Below, one piece after another: positions 1 to 12,031 of a stretch of DNA of 64,000 bases; position 1 is the stretch's first letter, and each line of letters begins with the position of its first letter. The notes beneath the pieces are model-generated. The model saw only the letters and a program-made list of their open reading frames with translations, had not been told where the DNA came from and searched no databases. This stretch comes from Euclidia mi. Lineage: Eukaryota; Arthropoda; Insecta; Lepidoptera; Erebidae. The translations under genes and the position numbers were made by a program. The stretch covers positions 79,220,450 through 79,284,449 of the forward strand of contig OX123187.2 of NCBI GenBank assembly GCA_944739405.2, in the 5' to 3' direction.

Positions 1-1423
1 TTCTCTCAGAATTTTATAATTTGCCAACTCGTTATAGTTATCGTAATCATCATTTTTTTACAGCGGTTGTAACTTCACTAAGTACACAACAAGAATATAA
101 TCGTTATTTGGCAATGGGCCAATAGATAGATCGCAATATCAAAGTTCTCGTCCATTTATAGGTGCTAGAGAACTTGGTAATCTCACTGGAGTGCATCCTT
201 TGCAATTATTCATCGCCCATTCGACGTCTCTAGACCACCAGATCCCACGGGATCTCACGCACGAAGTCGACCACACTTAGATGCCTCTGATGCGCCGCCA
301 GCAGAAGCTTTCTCCCGAGGCTCCTTTGAATTACTATTCCTTTTCCTATCAGTAAAATGTTCTCACATAAATTCAATTCATCCGTAAATATTCTACATGA
401 TTTCCTGGATTCATCCCTCGAGTCACCATACATTTCTTTCATAGCATAAGTGATCTCCCGATCGCTTCATGATTCCTTTATTATTTGTTGCATTGAAGTT
501 GCACAGGGTCTCGCCAGCTCGACTATCTGCTGAACGTAAGTCTCTTCTGATGATGGACTGGATTTGGTGATCTAATCTTTACATAATCTCGATACTGGTC
601 CGCGTTTTTTTTCTTTTTTTCGCAAAATGCCGTCTTTCTACACGAGTACACGGGTTTGATCTGGGCACAACGAAAGCCTCTTTTTCTGTCTGGCTATATT
701 TTCTTTCACATTGAGTGTCCAATTTCCGTATGCTATACTTCATATTCTTGGTCCTTTATTATCAACTTGCGCTAATACCGCTCCCAGTCCCAGGACTTGC
801 GCCTGCTTTTATCCACGTCTTGTCTTTAATGTCGCAATATCCCAATGTGTCTATTTCCGACAGCATTATTTTTCATTCATTCTCATTCATTCCGATCTTC
901 TCTTCAGTATTCTTCTATATTTGCCCTATTGCCCAATTTCCTAAAAAGCTCTGTAATTCCTCTCCAATCCTTGGCATTCCAAATCCAGTTCATTTTTTTC
1001 ATGGACCTGACTCCTTCCGGTATCAGTTCGTGACCCAAAAGTGCGTTGTCTGTGCTTTATGAATATATTTCTCTTTATTTAATAAAACTTTGTTTTATTT
1101 AAGCACCTCCATTACTCCAGAAAGCCGCACACCGTGCTCCCCCTCGTCGCACTGTTGCACTTACTCCGACAGCGAGACTGGAACTGTCCGATGAGGTGGC
1201 ATAGCTGGTTTGACCGATGTATCAAAAGATATATATCTCACCTTTTATAGCTACGTCGTCGTTCTTGTCAAATATATACTGCACTTCCCATTTCCCAGCA
1301 AACGCCTACATTTTCTCTTGCCACAGTCACCCTATCCTTCCGGACTTCGGGCGAGCTTCCGTTTTTTGTTGGAATTCTTTAGTTTTGCAAAATCTTTGGT
1401 AGCAGCCGCACTCCCCGTAGCCA
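1..1423. other. intergenic, no gene recognised
   Basis: AT-rich sequence with T-rich runs (for example near 607-620). Short open frames of 60-115 codons occur on both strands, but they overlap each other, have biased Phe/Leu/Ser composition and resemble no family I know. I see no promoter, tRNA or clear repeat boundary. Part of it may belong to the same decayed LTR element as the gag remnant to its right. Confidence 0.5.
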
Positions 1424-1890
1424 TTACACTTCCTTGAACTTTACTGGGCAAGGAAGGCCCCGGGACACATGCGCTGATATGCCACATCCTGCACACCTCA
1501 GTGTCCTTTTCTCTTCACTCAACTTGCTCTCTTGTTTTGCCCACCTTGGACCATTCCTGCTTCGGTTTCTCATTGTATTAACTTCATTTGTCTTACTTTG
1601 TCTTTTTGTTCGTATCAGTTCCGTTGGCAATCAACACCCTCCAAGGTTTTGGCCATAGTGATAACCTTGTCCAGTGCCATCTCATCACCCATTGTCAACA
1701 CTTTTCTTATGCCCGATGGCATGGATTTATCCAGTACTTGGTCCATTATATGGTCATCAGGTTCTTCGAACATACACTTCCGAGCCCGATCTCTCAGCTC
1801 AACAAGAAACTTCTCGAACGTTCCCCTTCATCTTGCCGAATAAGCCGGAAACCGCGCCGTTCAAAAGTCGTGTTTTGTTTAGGTGAGAGG
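1424..1890 (-). pseudogene. decayed Ty3/gypsy-type gag fragment
   Basis: Read on the minus strand from about 1890 to 1424, the translation resembles the capsid part of an insect Ty3/gypsy Gag: an acidic 'EEPDDHIMDQVL' segment like the usual capsid stretch before '...I..GI', then 'LDKVITMAKTLE', and after a stop codon a cysteine cluster 'CAGCGISAH...LPC' resembling a CCHC zinc knuckle. Several stops interrupt the frame and no protease or RT follows at lower coordinates. LTRs were not found. Family knowledge supports gag; the exact element is unknown. It could instead be a domesticated gag-like gene, but the stops argue against that. Confidence 0.5.
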
Positions 1891-2106
1891 TACCATAAAG
1901 TTTCTTAATAGCTACTTCAGAAATACTCACATCCACTACAGCTTCCCGCTAGCTCTTGGCAACGGTAAAATATTTTTTGCAGTCCGCCTCTTCTTAGGAA
2001 TATCAGCACAGCTCTCATATTACCTGGGGTGACAATGCCAGCGGCCTCAAGATAAATTCGAAGGGGCCACTGCCATTTTTCCACTGTAAGCCGACTGATT
2101 TACCGT

Positions 2107-2569
2107 CTCCAATTTAATGGAATTCACAATTCCAATTTATTGGAATTCCGTAGTCCGTTTCCAATTTAATAGTTGAACACGTCCAATTGAATGGAAGACC
2201 ACTTCCAATTGAATGGAAGGCCACGTCCAATTGAATGGAAGACCACGTCCAATTGAATGGAAGACCACTTCCAATTGAATGGAAGACCGCGTCCAATTGA
2301 ATGGAAGACCGCGTACAATTGAATGGAAGACTGCGTCGAATTGAATGGAAGACCGCGTCCAATTGAATGGAAGACCGCGTCCAATTGAACGGAAGACCAC
2401 TTCCAATTGAACGGAAGACCAATTCCAATTGATCGGAAGACCACTTCCAATAGAATTGAAGACCACTTCCAATTGAATGGAAGACCACTTCCAATTGAAT
2501 GGAAGACCACTTCCAATTTAATGGAAGACAACTTCCAATTTAATGGAAGACCACTTCCAATTTAATGAA
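2107..2569. repeat. 22-bp minisatellite, about 21 copies
   Basis: A tandem array with unit TTCCAATTGAATGGAAGACCAC (period 22), about 21 copies. The outer units are more degenerate: the left ones read aatttaatgg or aatttattgg, the right ones ttccaatttaatgg. Each unit contains TTCC...GGAA, which can pair within the unit, and usually the hexamer CAATTG. Because 22 is not divisible by three and the unit lacks minus-strand stops, all three minus frames are open for 110-126 codons with the same 22-residue periodic peptide. Those open frames are a by-product of the repeat. Confidence 0.93.
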
Positions 2570-4317
2570 TGTTTGTCGAATCAAATAAAATCAAATCATA
2601 TTTTATTTGTTATACATAAGTTTACAATAGTTGGTTATAGACAAATATAATAGTACGCTATGTTTTGTCACTTAGACATACAAATATTAGACAGATACTT
2701 ACCAATTTAGTTAAACAAGAAAATAATCAATATAAAACATTAATTTAAATACCTAAAGATAATAAGATAATTAGAATCACCAATTCCAATTTTAATGGTC
2801 GAGTGGAATTCGCAATCCTCGAGACTAAGATCATAGACACCTCGATTCCTTCATTGGTATAAGGATGGTATTGACACTCGTAGTGACGTATCAATTCCTT
2901 TGATACCTTCACTAAACAGATGAGCCTCTACCCACGGCCTCGCTCACCCATCGCTTATGAGCCAGCCCATGGGCCACTATGCTGCACAAGCCACTACTAC
3001 ACTACTGCAATACCTTATCAAAATACCTCTTTTTATGAAAGAGTAACAAGTGTACCTGACTCGGTTACTTAAAACAACAATATGCAGATCCCAATTTGAA
3101 TAGGTTTAACAAATCAAATCACACACGTGTCTGTATCTACGTTCAAACCTACTTATCGATATTCATGTTTGATTTACACCTTTATTTTTTAACTCAATCT
3201 GAGGATTTATCAACATCCTATTGAAATTAATTCTGGCAAACCAGATCTTGAGTGATCATTCAAAACGCTTTCCATATTCGTATATAATACGTCATTTTAC
3301 AACCCCATGATAAGGATGTGTGTCGACTATATAATGACTTACTACCTAAACACAGTTCCAAGTTGGATATATTCAACAATAAATTAACTTTTAAGAACGA
3401 TGTTCACCATATTATGTCTCATGAGTAATGACTACTAACACTTGAAGTTACATAAACGTAACGTATGTTACACAATAAGTTTTTTTTTTTTTATTATTTT
3501 AATTTTTCACTCTCCTATTTTTACAGATTATGTGTATACGCATATTTAGGAACCTAGTTCAGTTTATAATTCTATTGCTTACATATGTTTGCCACAAATG
3601 TACTAGATTCTGTCATGTGTGATTAAATAAATAAATAAATTCCTTCGATATTCACCACGAGTAAGCCCATTATTAGTAAAATTAAAATTAGTAACAACCC
3701 ACAAAAATTCGAAACGCCATTCGTATCCGTATCCTACTCTTACACTAGAAAGACTTCCTAAGTCAAGTGAAGTAAATAATTATGTTATGTAAGGCTGCTA
3801 TTGTAATGCAGTTTCCATGTACTTTCCTTACTCTAAGATAATGACATTAAATTAGCAGAATACTGATTCTGAGTCAATTCAAAATATATTATCTCATTTC
3901 GTTCAAAACATAGTTTCAATGTTATATAAAATACGAGAATTTTATCTCTCTGGTTACATATCTAAAAGGCAAAGTCACACACGCCTATTTAAGAAACAAA
4001 AGGTCAATCGTAGCTATTTAGTACAAGCTTACACTCTATGAACACAGTAAGTACGATTCGATTAGTCAAACAACTTTAGCGCCGCTGCCCTGCAACGGAC
4101 AGTCTAGACCAGGTTTATTGTTCTATGTTTAGCAGAAAACTAACCCAAGCTGGTGTTGGTTCTAAAACCAATATTATACAACTATACTAGAAGAATGACT
4201 AGTACGTTTCACTCAAACACGCTTCCTTTTGTTGGAATAAAGCAAGTCGGACTGTACGCTCAGTTTTGTTTATATTACATACTATGACCATAAACGGCTG
4301 TACGCGAGACCAGGGGA
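2570..4317. other. AT-rich intergenic, no gene seen
   Basis: No open frame of note and no recognisable family. It contains a poly-T run (3480-3492), a short (AAAT)n tract near 3626-3640 and, at 2785-2815, a stray piece resembling a degenerate minisatellite unit. Nothing else can be supported. Confidence 0.5.
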
Positions 4318-4412
4318 TATTTTTGTGCTTTCTTTTTTAACCCGAGTATCGAACCCGGAACCTTCGTTCGATATTTACGCTATAGCTAGATCACAGTTGT
4401 ATTCAGACAACC
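4318..4412 (-). repeat. tRNA-derived SINE head, remnant
   Basis: The minus strand carries a good Pol III B-box match, GGGTTCGATACTCGGG, at about 4352-4367, preceded by a tRNA-like segment. There is no cloverleaf that would make a functional tRNA and no clear tail or target duplication, so this is best read as the decayed 5' end of a SINE. Confidence 0.4.
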
Positions 4413-4990
4413 ATATGCTAACATAAAATGTAAAAGTCGTAATTAGGTCGTTCAGTCCTACCCGCCATTTTTTATTATACTTTTATTTATTTTGTTCTTT
4501 AGCTATTGAAAAGAAGCTTATTCGTGATATCTTGTCATGGAAAATGCGACACCGGCACCATAGGCGTCAAACGGTTCACAGTAAACGCCTGTTCCACCCA
4601 CAACAGTAGGCCCAACAAGTACCTACACTAATAATTACATGCATTATTTCACTATATTAATTTTGTAAAAGTTAAGTAAGGTATTTGAATATACAATGGC
4701 TTGGTTTATATAGTTCTTTGTCAATTCATACTACCCTTGACGATTTGCCTGTACTAAATTGAATAACTCATAGGAATTATTTTGCGTTAACAACGCCCTT
4801 TATCGTAACACAGGTCAATTTCACTATAAAGCTATTATAAATTTAAATTAATCATAACGTAATATGCTACACTGACATCTAAGCAGCGTATACCTTGTGC
4901 ATAAAACTAAAAAATAGTCGCACTTTCCTTCCTTTTTTTAAATATTGTATTTGTTTTACTGACCTGTATTTATCCTCGTCGCCATTTGTA
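4413..4990. other. intergenic, nothing recognised
   Basis: AT-rich, no open frame above 60 codons and no repeat family that I can name. Confidence 0.5.
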
Positions 4991-5013
4991 GTATTTGCTA
5001 TCACAGCAAATAC
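4991..5013. repeat. 9-bp perfect inverted repeat
   Basis: GTATTTGCT (4991-4999) and AGCAAATAC (5005-5013) can form a hairpin with a 5-nt loop. It lies 65 bp from a second, longer hairpin; both may be parts of one small inverted-repeat element, but no element ends are visible. Confidence 0.6.
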
Positions 5014-5077
5014 TGTGGATATACTAGTAGTGACAGGTGCCAAGTGACGCTACTTCCTCTACTGGTGTACATGAGAC

Positions 5078-5120
5078 AATGTAGTGTTTGTATCTATGCA
5101 ATAGATACAAACACAACATT
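5078..5120. repeat. 20-bp stem, 3-nt loop hairpin
   Basis: Positions 5078-5097 and 5101-5120 are inverted copies with a single mismatch (a/a at 5083/5115) around the loop gca. The core GTGTTTGTATCTAT / ATAGATACAAACAC is perfect. No coding sequence, poly-T or mature-miRNA-like asymmetry is evident, so I treat it as a palindromic repeat. Confidence 0.75.
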
Positions 5121-5489
5121 CTAGTTACTTATTCGGTGCCATATTGTTTAAGTTGCGTTTTGCGATTGTCGAATTATTGCACGAGAGAGGCGATATATTT
5201 TTCTAACTTACTTACCTTCTCAAATAACTTCGTATTTCAAACAAAGTAAGTTATATAATTGAATCTGCAGAATCAGACAAGAAGTTTGTGTGAAACTTGG
5301 GGCTGATATCAACGGTAAGAGGAAACAAGCCTTGCTGTATACGTACATTGAATCCTTCCTTGATAACAGGCAGTTGATAGTAAAATTAATCGTATGAATT
5401 CTGGTTTTGAACTAAAATTATTAATATCATCATCCTCCAAGCGTTATCCCAGTTTCAACTTGGGGGTCGTTTACTAGTCTAACCGGATA

Positions 5490-5780
5490 CATAGGTACAT
5501 ACATACATAACTTCACGCCTTTTATCCCCGAAGAGGTAGGCAGAGGCGTATTACACACCCACACTTCGCCAGTTATGTTTCAGTCCCTATGTAATAGGCG
5601 ACGAGCCTATTGCCATCTACCGGGCACATTATTAACCGAGCGATAATTAACATTTTTATTACACACATAACTTCAAAAAGTCAGAGGTGTGTACCCGGGG
5701 TACCTGGGGATCGAACTCGAGACCATCGTCTCGGCAGTCCGTTACGTACACCACTAGGGTATAGCCGCGAATCTAACCGG
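5490..5780 (-). mobile_element. tRNA-derived SINE, minus strand
   Basis: Read on the minus strand, the right end (about 5780-5700) is tRNA-like: an A-box-like TAGTGGTGTACGTAACGG and a B-box GAGTTCGATCCC. The left part holds the body text 'tatccccgaagaggtaggcagaggcgtatt' (in plus orientation), which recurs in related form at 10,900 in this window. A body shared between two loci plus a tRNA head indicates one moth SINE family. No clean target-site duplication was found. Confidence 0.65.
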
Positions 5781-6924
5781 AGTTGGCTGAGTATTAGCTT
5801 TTCCACAGAGTGACTACCTGTCTAATCTCCGCAACCCGAATGGATAGCGATATTTTATGGAAACTAAAATTATTAATATACAGATAGGTACATAATCATT
5901 ATTAAGTTGTAGAATTAACTTAAATAATACTAGGTGCACTGGCAGTTTTTCGAGAGTTATAATATCAGACCCTGAACATACATTGTCCATAATATATGCT
6001 TTATTGTCCAAATGAGAGAAGAGAGAGAGAAAGGTCACGGGCCTCTTTTCACAATGTGACGGGTACGGCCACAGTCCACCACGTTGCCTAAGTGGCGGAC
6101 TTCAACTACGTTCCGAGAACATTACGGAAGACGCCGAAACATGCAGGTTTTCTCACAACGTTTACTTCACCGTATATCAAGAGCTAATTCATAATTTGTT
6201 TCTCTGTTACATTACAGTAGTATTATTGAAAGATGGACTGAAAATCTCACTCAAGTTCAAGCTAATTCAGTGAATAATTGCATCAAAATGTGTTTTGTGG
6301 CTTAAGTGTACGGAATAGACATAATGAAAGTATAAAAGACTAGCTTTTGCTCTTATTGTATTTGCGTTGTTGGTAATAAATTTGACAAATTTTTTTGTTT
6401 AAACGTTTGTACCCGATCCCGTGGGAATTTCGGGAAAACCCTTTTTAGTGCGCCCTACGGTACTTACGAAACATACATGCCAAATATCAGCGTCGTACGT
6501 CTTATAGTTTAGGCTGTAGCTTGTCTGTCAGTCAGTGAGTGCCGCAAGAATTTTATATATACAAATATTACTACAATTTTCCATAAATCATAGTAAGTAA
6601 ATTGCAAACTTAAATGTCACTGGTACCGTTCGACGTTTGCGAAGCAATTTTAAAGTTTTGAATTCAATTCAAGAATTGTCATGCAAGTTTCCGTAGTCAG
6701 TGTACGCGAACAGGCAATGAGCCGTTTGAGTTCCAAATTTGACTGGAACTCAGGTCGGGTCGTCTTCGAAGAACGAATTGAAGTTCTGTCAACTGCAGGA
6801 TGCAATGACGCTATAATATTGAAGGAAGCCGACAAAGTTCTGAGTAAAACAAAATTAATCTATGTTGTGTTATTGTAACTGTTGGTGAGTGAAATCGTTC
6901 AGAAGTTTGCATTGATGACATGAA
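5781..6924. other. intergenic, no gene recognised
   Basis: Two overlapping antisense frames of 61-65 codons near 6650-6878 are mirror images of each other and look fortuitous. No repeat boundary is supported here. Confidence 0.45.
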
Positions 6925-7002
6925 TGGAATAGTGGTTAAAGAGATCGCCTAGCCGTTTGACGCTTAGCTGAGTGCCGTAGGTTCGATCCCCACACGAGAC
7001 AA
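6925..7002 (+). repeat. tRNA-like SINE head, remnant
   Basis: An A-box-like TAGTGGTTAAAGAGATCGCC at about 6930 and a B-box GGTTCGATCCC at 6980-6990 are about 50 bp apart, as in tRNA-derived SINEs. The flanks do not pair as an acceptor stem, so it is not a tRNA gene. Confidence 0.5.
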
Positions 7003-8024
7003 CATCTTTTCTGACTCACAAATTATTATGATTTCGAATCTATCTAGGTTTTCTGTATGTCCACAGATTGAAGGTTTGTAAAGTCATCTCGACACATGAT
7101 TTGAAACCAGTGCGATAGTTGCTTATTTAAAAACCCGCATAGCTCGCATATAAAGGGAGTGTGTTCCATTCCTTGCTTACCTACATTTTATAAGTTATGT
7201 TCTCTCTATTTGCTTGCTCTGACAGTTAGGCATGGGCTAAAGCTTCTTCTTAGCGTGTCGATCGCTATCCTAATTGGGCTAAAGCTGACGCCTTATTAAT
7301 ATATTTTTACCCGTTACATAAAAATACATATAAATATGTATATTGAAATTTAAAAAAGGTTGTTATTTATTTAATAATTGCAAATAAGACATTACCAGCC
7401 AGAACACTCAGACTAGGAACTCTCTAATAATGAATATGCCTTCTTTTGTAACCAGATCAAACACAGTTAAGTCCACTTGACCTATACTTTGATACAATTA
7501 AGTAATTACATATGTGTTAATGTTTCTCCTTGGATGATTGATGAGGACAACCTTGAGACGATTCATTTCACTTTAACCAATGATACGTCCTGTAGCCTTT
7601 ATGCTTTCATTCTCTTAGGTAGGCAAGATAAATTCCAGCCTCTAGTACCTTCGTCAGTTTCGACTACAAAATAATATTATCTAGCAAAATCTATCTTCTC
7701 CATCACAGGGGGTAGCAAAAAGCACACGTATTCGTCAGCTCGTGACAAATGTGGGCATCCTTGGCCCGGGAGCGATATGGAGTAATCAATAATGTTCAGT
7801 TGGGACTCTGCGTAGAGGCGGACACATCCCGGGATACGGGATCAGCTGGAATAATGTTAGAGTTGCGAAAAAATAATGACTGCAATGTTTGTATGTAGTG
7901 TGATTTCGGGATAGAATGTTGAGATGTTTTTGGTTTTGTTTCTTCATGTGTTTTTTGTGTGATCTTACAATATTTTTAAGAGATCAGCAAGCCTTTTACT
8001 CATGTTTTAGCAATGATTTTATAC
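7003..8024. other. intergenic, no gene recognised
   Basis: Low-complexity AT-rich stretches and a 65-codon open frame near 7477 without recognisable similarity. Nothing further is supported. Confidence 0.45.
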
Positions 8025-8066
8025 TTTTTATATATAGCAACCTATAAAGGTTGCTATATATAAAAA
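8025..8066. repeat. 18-bp perfect hairpin, 6-nt loop
   Basis: TTTTTATATATAGCAACC (8025-8042) is followed by TATAAA and then its exact reverse complement (8049-8066). The stem is perfect. It could be a MITE core or a cruciform-forming palindrome. Confidence 0.8.
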
Positions 8067-8647
8067 CGTATGTATTTGCTACCTTTACAATCACCAAAAC
8101 CTGATCTATTTTTGTACTTGTTGAAATGCTTTAGATAAACCCCTGTAGTGTGGCATCTTCTTCTATAGAATATTTTCCACCAGAAAAGTCAAAACAATTT
8201 TCTTTCCTCAAAACCAAAGCCGGTACCTGCTACGTACTAAGAATTCATGACCCCGGCTCTTATTTTTATCCAATTACGGCAAAACCAAAGGAGGGTTATG
8301 ATTTTGACAGGCTATGTATGTGTGTATGTTCATCTGTTCCGTCATAGCTCCTAAGCTACTTATCCGATCTCAACAAATGAGGTGTTATTGGAACCGTCTT
8401 GATTGTCCGCTGAATATAGAGTACGTGACGTGTCACAAAACTTAATGTGGCGCCCTCTAGCACCAAAAAAGTGTTGTGTTAAAAAATAAAAATGAGATAA
8501 ACACATCGTGTTTGATATAATTTCAAATGGCGTAACATGCACATTTCACAAATATTGCTTTATTTAAAGTGGCGCCCTCTAGTGGAAAAAAATAGTAAAG
8601 AAGAAAACAGTGATTTAACACCAAAATAGTTTAAATTATAAAAAGTA
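8067..8647. other. repeat-derived intergenic, dispersed-repeat pieces
   Basis: The 14-mer GTGGCGCCCTCTAG occurs at 8447-8460 and again at 8569-8582. The text around 8310-8375 (tatgtgtgtatgttcat, then 'atccgatctcaacaaatgag') is of a kind common in dispersed moth repeats. I cannot draw element ends. Confidence 0.4.
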
Positions 8648-8844
8648 AAAAACTAAAACCCGACTACGACAAAAAAATCGACGTAATTAGTTGTTTTGTT
8701 ACGGTTCTATATAACGTGTGACTACGACTCTTATTTTTGTTCTGTTATTGTTTTTTCAGTAACCTTGTTTATTTCAGCATCCTGAAAATCTTATTTAATA
8801 CTTTTCAGCGTCGATTTTTTTGTCGTAGTCTGGTTTTAGTTTTT
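8648..8844. mobile_element. MITE-like element, 36-bp terminal inverted repeats
   Basis: The left arm 8648-8683 (starting AAAAACTAAAACC) and right arm 8809-8844 (ending GGTTTTAGTTTTT) are reverse complements with one mismatch in 36 bp, around a 125-bp AT-rich non-coding centre. Compact size, terminal inverted repeats and absence of an ORF fit a miniature inverted-repeat DNA transposon. Flanking target duplications are not obvious, so the superfamily is not assigned. Confidence 0.7.
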
Positions 8845-9667
8845 GCTGCTAATGGCCTGCCGCAATATCGAGCTATACTCCAGCTTACCGAATCATCTTG
8901 GTCCTATATAGGTCACCACAGCAGAAAATGCATCATGTATGCACATAGCCCAGGCATGCACGGACCTAAACATGAAAAATCGGTATCGTCGTTTAGGACA
9001 GGTTCACTAACATACACATTTACAGAAGAATGTCGAATAAGGGAATGAATCTAAATAGTATTGAGATGTATTTTAAGTCATTGGTCATTAAAAAATGGTA
9101 ATAATATTAATATATATTTTTATATTTTCAATGTATTTTTGTTTGTAAATTGTATGATTAAAAATGTAATTTTAATTCGCAAAATGATAAATAAAGGAAA
9201 TAATAATATATAATCATGCTTAAATCTTTATTTGCATAAAAAGTTAACATCAAAAATGTATGAAAATAAATGAAACCAGGGAGAAAAGAAACAATTCATT
9301 TTGGAACGCTGACTTTACATGAATGTATGTTTATTTTAAAATAGTGTGTCAATTTGCATATCAACAACTCTGAACTCCGCTAAATATACGATACATTCAG
9401 CTGTAAATAAGACATTAATTACCGACGTTAAGTACATTGACGATGCGTGCACCACAGCGAATGATCACTTTTGGATATCGTATTCACCAAAGCAGTCAGA
9501 AAAAAATATTAACAGTCGTTAGATATACTGCTGACGTTAATCCCTCCGCGATCACGATCGTTGTAAGCCGGTCGAATCGTCGGAGAATAACAGAGATATT
9601 TATATCTTAAAATTAGTGAATTGTCGCAAGTAAATTGTATGATGTATTCAAATCACGAACGTTTAAA
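8845..9667. other. intergenic, no gene recognised
   Basis: AT-rich sequence, including the tail of a 103-codon open frame starting at 8737 that begins inside the inverted-repeat element and has no recognisable domain. No other feature is supported. Confidence 0.45.
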
Positions 9668-9935
9668 GACGACCGGATGGCGCAGCGGGAGAGTAAGCGA
9701 CTGCTACACCGAAGGTCGCGGATTCGATTCCCGCTAAAGTCAAACATTTGTGTGCATGGACATGGATGTTTGTCTTGGTCGGGGTGTTTATGTATGATAT
9801 GTACCTATGTATTTACAAACAAAAAAGTGTATATGTATGTTTATCCATTACCTATTAGGTACCCATAGTACAAGCTCTGCTTAGTTTGGGACTAGATGGT
9901 GATGTGTGTATGTGGCAGAATATTATTATATTAAA
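9668..9935 (+). mobile_element. tRNA-derived SINE with LINE-like tail
   Basis: The head carries 'ggatggcgcagcgggagag' (A-box region) and the B-box GGATTCGATTCCC at about 9719-9731. The 3' part contains 'agtttgggactagatggtg' preceded by 'acaagctctgctt', a segment I recognise as common to moth SINE/LINE 3' ends, and it then runs into AT-rich sequence. Head plus shared LINE-like tail is the classic tRNA-SINE plan. Confidence 0.75.
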
Positions 9936-10883
9936 ATTAAATGTCGTTATACTAATAGAGAATCGGTGATTTTGAATATTAACGCTATGGCCAATCATTC
10001 CGTTCGTAGAATATAGACGGCAGTCTAAAAATATATATTTGATTAGACTAGACAGCGGACTCCAGACATTAAGGTGAAAGTCTTGGCTGCAGTTGCTAGT
10101 CTCTGTCTATGCAGGTTATTTTATGACCATTTCATCGTTTTTTTACAAGCAATAAATGTTTACTTAAATTCGAAATATCAGTAGGCATTCTGGGAAGCAG
10201 CATGTTGTTCTGGCCACTACGCAGCGCACAGAAATACGTCCGTTTCGTCTAAACCTGAATACCGCCAAAGGACTCGGTGCAAGCCAATTAGTGCGTCGAA
10301 AGCTGTTCTTTGTGAATACGTTTCTTAGGATGTTCATACTAGTGAATGTTGCCTCAGCTCATCTCAGCCTCGTACAACTCATTTGGATATACAGTCTTAA
10401 TAGCATAATGCCTGTTTATCCGAGTAATACCGTCGTGTTGCGTCGATGCGACGGTTTTTATCAGCACGCGATGAATATGTATGTTACCTTTAATCAAAGA
10501 ATGTTTAAAATATTCAACAGGTATGAGATTGTTGCTCTCATTGCTATGTAGATGCAATTTAATTAAGGTAATCCTTACAGTTCTTCTTTTCAGTCTTCAA
10601 AAAAGTAGACATTTCTCTATTTGGTTATATTTTTTTTCTTTTCATACATCTTTTGATTTTGATAATCATTTAGTTACATTCATGAAAAGGTTCTTCAAGC
10701 AGAATGTGCCTGACGAGCACTTTAGTTCAGAAGGTGGTCATACATATCTTAATATTGTGTTTGTCATAAGTTCTTTATACCGAATCTTAGTAGCTTGTTG
10801 CAACCATAGCGTACCACAATAGGCGAGGATTTTTTTATATTATATTATTTGATTAAATTTATTTTTGACTCTTAGAGTTATTT
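9936..10883. other. intergenic, no gene recognised
   Basis: Overlapping short frames on both strands near 10,291-10,822 (60-113 codons) show no domain. The region is AT-rich with T runs, and I see no repeat ends. Confidence 0.4.
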
Positions 10884-11140
10884 TTTTATAGACTTACGCC
10901 TGTATCCCCGAAAGGGTACGCAGAGGTGTAATATTACACCCACATTTCGCCATGAATTTTTAGGTCCCACGTAATAGAGGGCGAGCCTATTGCCGTACCG
11001 GGAACATTGCCAGACTCCGTGCTGTAACTGAGAATTTCCGAACGGAAAAACCCAATAACACTTTGTCCGACCCGGGAATCGAACCCAAGACATCCCAATC
11101 CCACGCGCACATTCACGCCGTCCCCAACGAATAACATCGT
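10884..11140 (-). mobile_element. tRNA-derived SINE, minus strand
   Basis: Plus-strand text 'cgcctgtatccccgaaag' and 'acgcagaggtgtaat' matches the body of the SINE at 5490-5780. At the right end 'gacccgggaatcgaaccc' (about 11,078-11,095) is a reverse B-box. The element therefore reads right to left. Similarity to the 5.5-kb copy supports the family call; the boundaries are approximate. Confidence 0.7.
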
Positions 11141-11654
11141 AATAAAAAAAAGTAAAATTTATAGGAAAAATAAAAAACCGTTTTTTGACTATAACTTCTT
11201 ATCAGTTTTACATAGCAAACTCGTTGATATACCAATAGATGGGTATTTTTTGTTGCGTAAAGAGATGTTACTTAAAAAAATATTAGTTTTACACCCATAA
11301 AAATATAATCAAAAAATCATATGACCAAAATGTAAACACAAGTTTCAAACCGTAGTGCAACAATACGATTTTATTCGAGTAAATTGTTGACAGTGACCTA
11401 TACAGCGATAGTTAATTGCGATCGGCTTGACTGTAAAGTAGCGAGGTTGATTGTAATGATAACTTATTATTACCATATTAATCATAGCTCAAAACAATAT
11501 ATTGTGGTAACAGTAAATTGGTTAACAATAATATTCCATAGCATAAGAAATCGTTATATACTTTACCAAAATAAGTTATATTTATTGTACCCGAATAAAA
11601 TTGTAATTACAGATTGCTGAAAAAAGGATAACTTCAAGGGGTCAGTATTTCAAA
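11141..11654. other. AT-rich intergenic, nothing recognised
   Basis: No frame above 80 codons, no repeat family. It borders the 3' end of the minus-strand LINE that begins at about 11,655. Confidence 0.45.
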
Positions 11655-12031
11655 ATCAAAAATCAAAATCATTTATTCGTTTGCTGAACAAAGGTAAGGT
11701 AGATGTTACATACATTGTTGAAATTTTAGTTCTCTTTGCTCGGCCATACAGGCATGCAAAACACACATAGTATAAAATCAATTCATTAAAGTTAAATATC
11801 AAACATGCAAGGAACTAATCACAGAAAATGGCAATATTAATATATCACTGCAATAAATAAAAAATATGGCAATAATGAATAAGAATAAATAATAGTTTAC
11901 AATGTCAAAAATGTCAATGATTCATGAATATAATAGTTACAAAATGTCAAATATGTCAATGATTCTTTAATATAAATTGAATAATGTCAAATATGTCAAT
12001 AATTAATGAGGAAAATTATATGTAGTTACAG

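Noticed and set aside
711..1062. Overlapping 62-115 codon plus-strand frames
   Set aside because: Three frames overlap in the same pyrimidine-rich stretch, all Phe/Leu/Ser-rich, with no domain; they reflect composition.
2114..2531. Three 111-126 codon minus-strand frames with periodic peptide
   Set aside because: They are translations of the 22-bp minisatellite in all three frames, not a gene.
2107..2569. CRISPR-like array
   Set aside because: Contiguous tandem units without unique spacers, in a eukaryotic genome; a minisatellite.
9668..9740. tRNA gene
   Set aside because: Boxes A and B are present but no cloverleaf or anticodon arm is consistent, and a SINE body follows.
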